The position numbers and the translations under genes are program-made. Shown in pieces: positions 61,661 to 64,000 of a DNA stretch of 64,000 nt. Below the pieces are notes generated by a model. The model was not told the DNA's origin. It saw only the letters and a list, made by a program, of their open reading frames with translations, and made no database searches. The stretch lies in assembly GCA_052161645.1 (NCBI GenBank), contig CP197414.1. The stretch is one strand, 5' to 3'. Source of the stretch: Laterigemmans sp052161645. GTDB taxonomy: Bacteria; Planctomycetota; Planctomycetia; Pirellulales; Pirellulaceae. How positions within the stretch are numbered: position 1 is the stretch's first letter; each line of letters begins with the position of its first letter.

Positions 61661-62830
61661 ATGGCCCTCCGCTGTAGCATGCTTCTCACTTTGGTCTTGG
61701 CGGCAGGTTGCCAGAGTTGGTCACCCAGCAGCAATGCGGGAGATCCGCTCACCCCAACCCTGCCGGGCGAGACAGCCTTGCGAACCGGGTTTGCCAAGAC
61801 GGGACGCTTTCTGACTGGTAAGGAACAACTCGATCAAGATCGAGCCAAGCAATTGTATCGCGAGGCCGATCAGCTGTTTCGCACAGCCTCGGATCTCCCT
61901 CGTAACGATGCCAGGGGCACGTTTGTCAAAGCTGCGAAGCGATTCCTCAAAGCTGCCGAGGCTGCTCCCGGCCCCGCCCTGCAGCAAGACGCCCTCTACA
62001 TGGCTGGCGAAAGTTACTTCTTTGCCGACGAATTACAGGATGCGGAAAACGCATATAAAACGTTGCAAAATGAACATCCTCGTTCGCGCCACTCCGAGAG
62101 TGTTTCCAAGCGTGTCTTTGCCATCGGTAAGTACTGGATTGACGCCGGGATTGCCCGCGAGGGAAGCGTGATCCCCGTCAATTTTTCCGACGCCAGCCGT
62201 CCCTGGATCGATACCGGTGGGCACGGGATTCGGGTGCTCGACCAGCTGCGATACGACGACCCCACCGGTACGTTGGCTGATGACGCAACCATGGCTACCG
62301 CCGTAGAATACATGCGCCAAGAAAACTGGTTCGAGGCTGATCAACTGTTTAATGACTTGCGTGACGTATTTTCGGATAGCGATCACCAATTCAACGCTCA
62401 TAAATTCGGAGTGCGTTGCAAGTTGGAAATGTATGCCGGCCCCAATTATAGCGGGCTGGCGCTCGATGAGGCTGAGAAATTAATTGAGCGGACGCGACGA
62501 CTGTTCCCGCAAGAGTTGGCGAAGCCAGAAAACCAAGAGTTTTTTGATAATGCGGAAAACATCGTCGTATTCAAGCAGGCTGAAAAACTTTGGACCCGAG
62601 CGTTGTATCGAGAGAAGCAAGGATATTACGGCGGCGCCCAGGAATATCTGCAGCAGATCTTAGACAAATATCCCACTACCCCGTTTGCCAGCGACGCTCG
62701 CGAGCACTTACAACGTAACGCGGAAAAGCCACCCACACCGCCGCAACGTTTGGCGTTTTTGGCCAAGCTGTTTCCGAATGGTCAGCCGCAAAAACCGCTG
62801 GTCGGTGCCGATGGCAGCATGTTGCGGTAA
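61661..62830 (+). CDS. BamD-like outer-membrane lipoprotein with TPRs
   Basis: 389 residues from ATG 61661 (MALRCSMLLTLVLAAGCQSW), with GGAATTTGAAG upstream; the open frame upstream belongs to no gene. Lipobox LAAGC, Cys at residue 18. Several TPR-like repeats follow (KAAKRFLKAAEAAPGPALQQ, ALYMAGESYFFADELQDAEN, WFEADQLFNDLRDVF, YYGGAQEYLQQILDKYPTTP). BamD proteins are 240-250 residues, so this is longer and the role in BAM assembly is only suggested. It is followed by the LptE-like gene. Confidence 0.75.
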   Translation: MALRCSMLLTLVLAAGCQSWSPSSNAGDPLTPTLPGETALRTGFAKTGRFLTGKEQLDQDRAKQLYREADQLFRTASDLPRNDARGTFVKAAKRFLKAAEAAPGPALQQDALYMAGESYFFADELQDAENAYKTLQNEHPRSRHSESVSKRVFAIGKYWIDAGIAREGSVIPVNFSDASRPWIDTGGHGIRVLDQLRYDDPTGTLADDATMATAVEYMRQENWFEADQLFNDLRDVFSDSDHQFNAHKFGVRCKLEMYAGPNYSGLALDEAEKLIERTRRLFPQELAKPENQEFFDNAENIVVFKQAEKLWTRALYREKQGYYGGAQEYLQQILDKYPTTPFASDAREHLQRNAEKPPTPPQRLAFLAKLFPNGQPQKPLVGADGSMLR

Positions 62831-62887
62831 CTTGGTGATACTACAAGTTGTTTCCAGCTAGTTCTTTAGCCCAATTAGGTACTTGCA

Positions 62888-63508
62888 ATGGAGTGTGCCC
62901 TGCCGCCCAAGCCCGTTGCTGCTGGCTCAGCGGTCGGCTCCTTCCATAAACCTAGCAGCTCCCGATATCCGCATTCACCAAGCTTGGCAGTGCTGGCTAG
63001 CTGGGGCTGTCTGCTCGTCGCATTATTGGTGACTGGTTGTGCCGGGTACCAGTTTGGGCCGCGAGCAATGTTTCGTCCTGATATTCGCACGGTGCACGTG
63101 CCGATCGTTCGGAATGAAACATTTCGGCATGATTTGGGAGTGCGGATGAGCGAGGCAATCGTCCGCCGCATTCAAGATCGAACGCCTTACATTGTGACGG
63201 GTGATCCGAATGCCGACAGCGTGCTGACCTGCCGCTTCGTCAGCGCTGGAAAACAAGGTTTGACCGAGACTGAGACCGACGAATTACGGGCCTTTGACGT
63301 GACGATATCTGTCGATGCCAGCTGGGTTGGGCGCAACGGTGCGGTGTTGATGGAGAATCGGTTTCTACCGACTGGAAACCTAGCGTTAACTTTTGGCCAA
63401 CAAACGCGGGTGGTGCCCGAAGCGGGGCAGTCCTTCGAAGTCGAAGTGCAAGCTGCGATCGATGATCTGGCCGACCGCATCGTGGCGCAAATGGAAGCCC
63501 GCTGGTAG
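62888..63508 (+). CDS. LptE-family LPS-assembly lipoprotein
   Basis: 206 residues. A long leader then a hydrophobic core and lipobox LVTGC (Cys about residue 51) followed by AGYQFGPRAMFRPDI. The body matches the LptE/RlpB pattern: TVHVPIVRNETFRHDLGVRM, RTPYIVTGDPNADSVLTC, AFDVTISVDASW and FEVEVQAAIDDLADRIVAQM. It would plug LptD in the outer membrane and bind LPS. Its place after a BamD-like gene and the presence of lpxA support an outer membrane with LPS. Confidence 0.82.
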   Translation: MECALPPKPVAAGSAVGSFHKPSSSRYPHSPSLAVLASWGCLLVALLVTGCAGYQFGPRAMFRPDIRTVHVPIVRNETFRHDLGVRMSEAIVRRIQDRTPYIVTGDPNADSVLTCRFVSAGKQGLTETETDELRAFDVTISVDASWVGRNGAVLMENRFLPTGNLALTFGQQTRVVPEAGQSFEVEVQAAIDDLADRIVAQMEARW

Positions 63509-63526
63509 CCGCGAAGCCTGAGGCCG

Positions 63527-64000
63527 TTAACCCTTCCGCTGTTTGGCCACGCGGGCCACCGCCTGCTCGTAATGATGCCGGGCCGCTCGACCACTGATCG
63601 TTCTTCGGCTCAATAAATCTGCCGCGATCAATTCCACTGCCAGCCAAGTATCAGCCACATCCAACAACGACTCGACCTTATCGAGCCAACGTTTTTCCAA
63701 CCGTTCGGCTTGCTTGACGCTGGCCGCTCGCGAGCAGATCAGGGCCCGCACCTGACGTAAATCAGCCGCCGCACCTGCCCAGCAATACCGACCCGAAATT
63801 CGACCTTCGGCGGCCGCCCCCGCCAATAGAATCAGCCCCTCGGACTCCAGCCAATCCTTTGGCGGTTTGTTGGAACCCTTCTTCAATTCACACTGTCCCA
63901 ATCGCGTCAGCTTGGGCAAAATGCTGACCCGTTGGACCAGACGCCCCATCAACAAGGCGACGACGGCGTGCCCCGCTTCATGGTAGGCCGTTAAGGTGTC
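63527..64000 (-). CDS. HEAGH (peptidase M41-type) metalloprotease fragment, 5' end outside window
   Basis: About 157 C-terminal residues are visible. Reading from the edge, TAYHEAGHAVVALLMGRLVQRV gives the zinc motif HEAGH and the following hydrophobic helix typical of the FtsH protease domain. The rest is helical (ELIAADLLSRRTISGRA, HHYEQAVARVAKQ). There is no sign in the visible part of the third zinc ligand or of a AAA domain, which would be upstream. It is convergent with the LptE-like gene. It may be a stand-alone M41-like protease rather than FtsH itself. Confidence 0.75.
   Translation of the reverse strand, partial: DTLTAYHEAGHAVVALLMGRLVQRVSILPKLTRLGQCELKKGSNKPPKDWLESEGLILLAGAAAEGRISGRYCWAGAAADLRQVRALICSRAASVKQAERLEKRWLDKVESLLDVADTWLAVELIAADLLSRRTISGRAARHHYEQAVARVAKQRKG

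Overview
The window reads as chromosomal DNA of a planctomycete, most likely a Pirellulaceae-type (Rhodopirellula-like) bacterium. This is inferred, not matched to a database. It rests on a diderm lipid A/LPS gene set (lpxA, LptE-like and BamD-like lipoproteins), a methanofuran-branch enzyme (MfnB) in a bacterium, a secreted fasciclin protein with a Gly/Cys tail, a SGNH-like protein of the type common in planctomycetes, a multihaem cytochrome, DUF11-repeat surface protein, moderate GC content, and many single-gene units on alternating strands. No rRNA, tRNA, CRISPR array, insertion sequence or phage module was recognised.

Layout. 1-5.6 kb (-): a tripartite RND efflux operon in the order TolC-type lipoprotein, adaptor, permease (cut by the window edge), with overlapping stop/start codons. 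6-13 kb: a secreted nucleoside-hydrolase-like protein, then on the minus strand a cobalamin-type radical SAM enzyme, ispH, a winged-helix regulator with a membrane partner, lpxA and a two-pore-helix-type ion channel. Two near-identical 17-bp palindromes lie upstream of the regulator operon and of ispH. 13.7-19.3 kb: GH30 glycosidase, fasciclin protein, single-domain response regulator, AstE/AspA-like metallohydrolase, YmdB-type phosphodiesterase. 19.3-32.6 kb: rny (next to ymdB as in Firmicutes), tilS, an LRR protein, ppdK, a TPR protein with a strong terminator, an SDR, hflX, uvrC-apt (overlapping) and a membrane-anchored unknown.

32.9-37.3 kb: a five-haem c-type cytochrome followed by an outer-membrane-barrel-like protein. 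Both begin, right after the predicted signal-peptide cleavage site, with the same PPAWF-x-E motif and a proline-rich low-complexity linker. They are separated by a 20-bp direct repeat and a 14-bp inverted repeat. This is the best candidate here for an undescribed system (a porin-cytochrome-like pair sharing an N-terminal tag).

37.6-49 kb: an HD-GYP response regulator, nitroreductase, MFS transporter, glutathione peroxidase, SGNH-like protein, Kv-type channel, a coiled-coil membrane protein, a PhoD-like phosphatase, a decayed receiver-domain fragment and a fumarylacetoacetase-family enzyme. 49-57.4 kb: a large MMPL/RND exporter with a His-rich tail, transaldolase, a minus-strand group made of mfnB plus two small unknown genes, and an RNase D. 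57.4-64 kb: a five-copy GCGATCGC array, a DUF11 surface protein, a TPR-recO-BamD-like-LptE-like plus-strand run, and the C-terminal part of an HEAGH metalloprotease.

Several genes (tilS, the LRR protein, the barrel protein, and a small gene after mfnB) carry in-frame minisatellites; two of these share the same 10-bp core.
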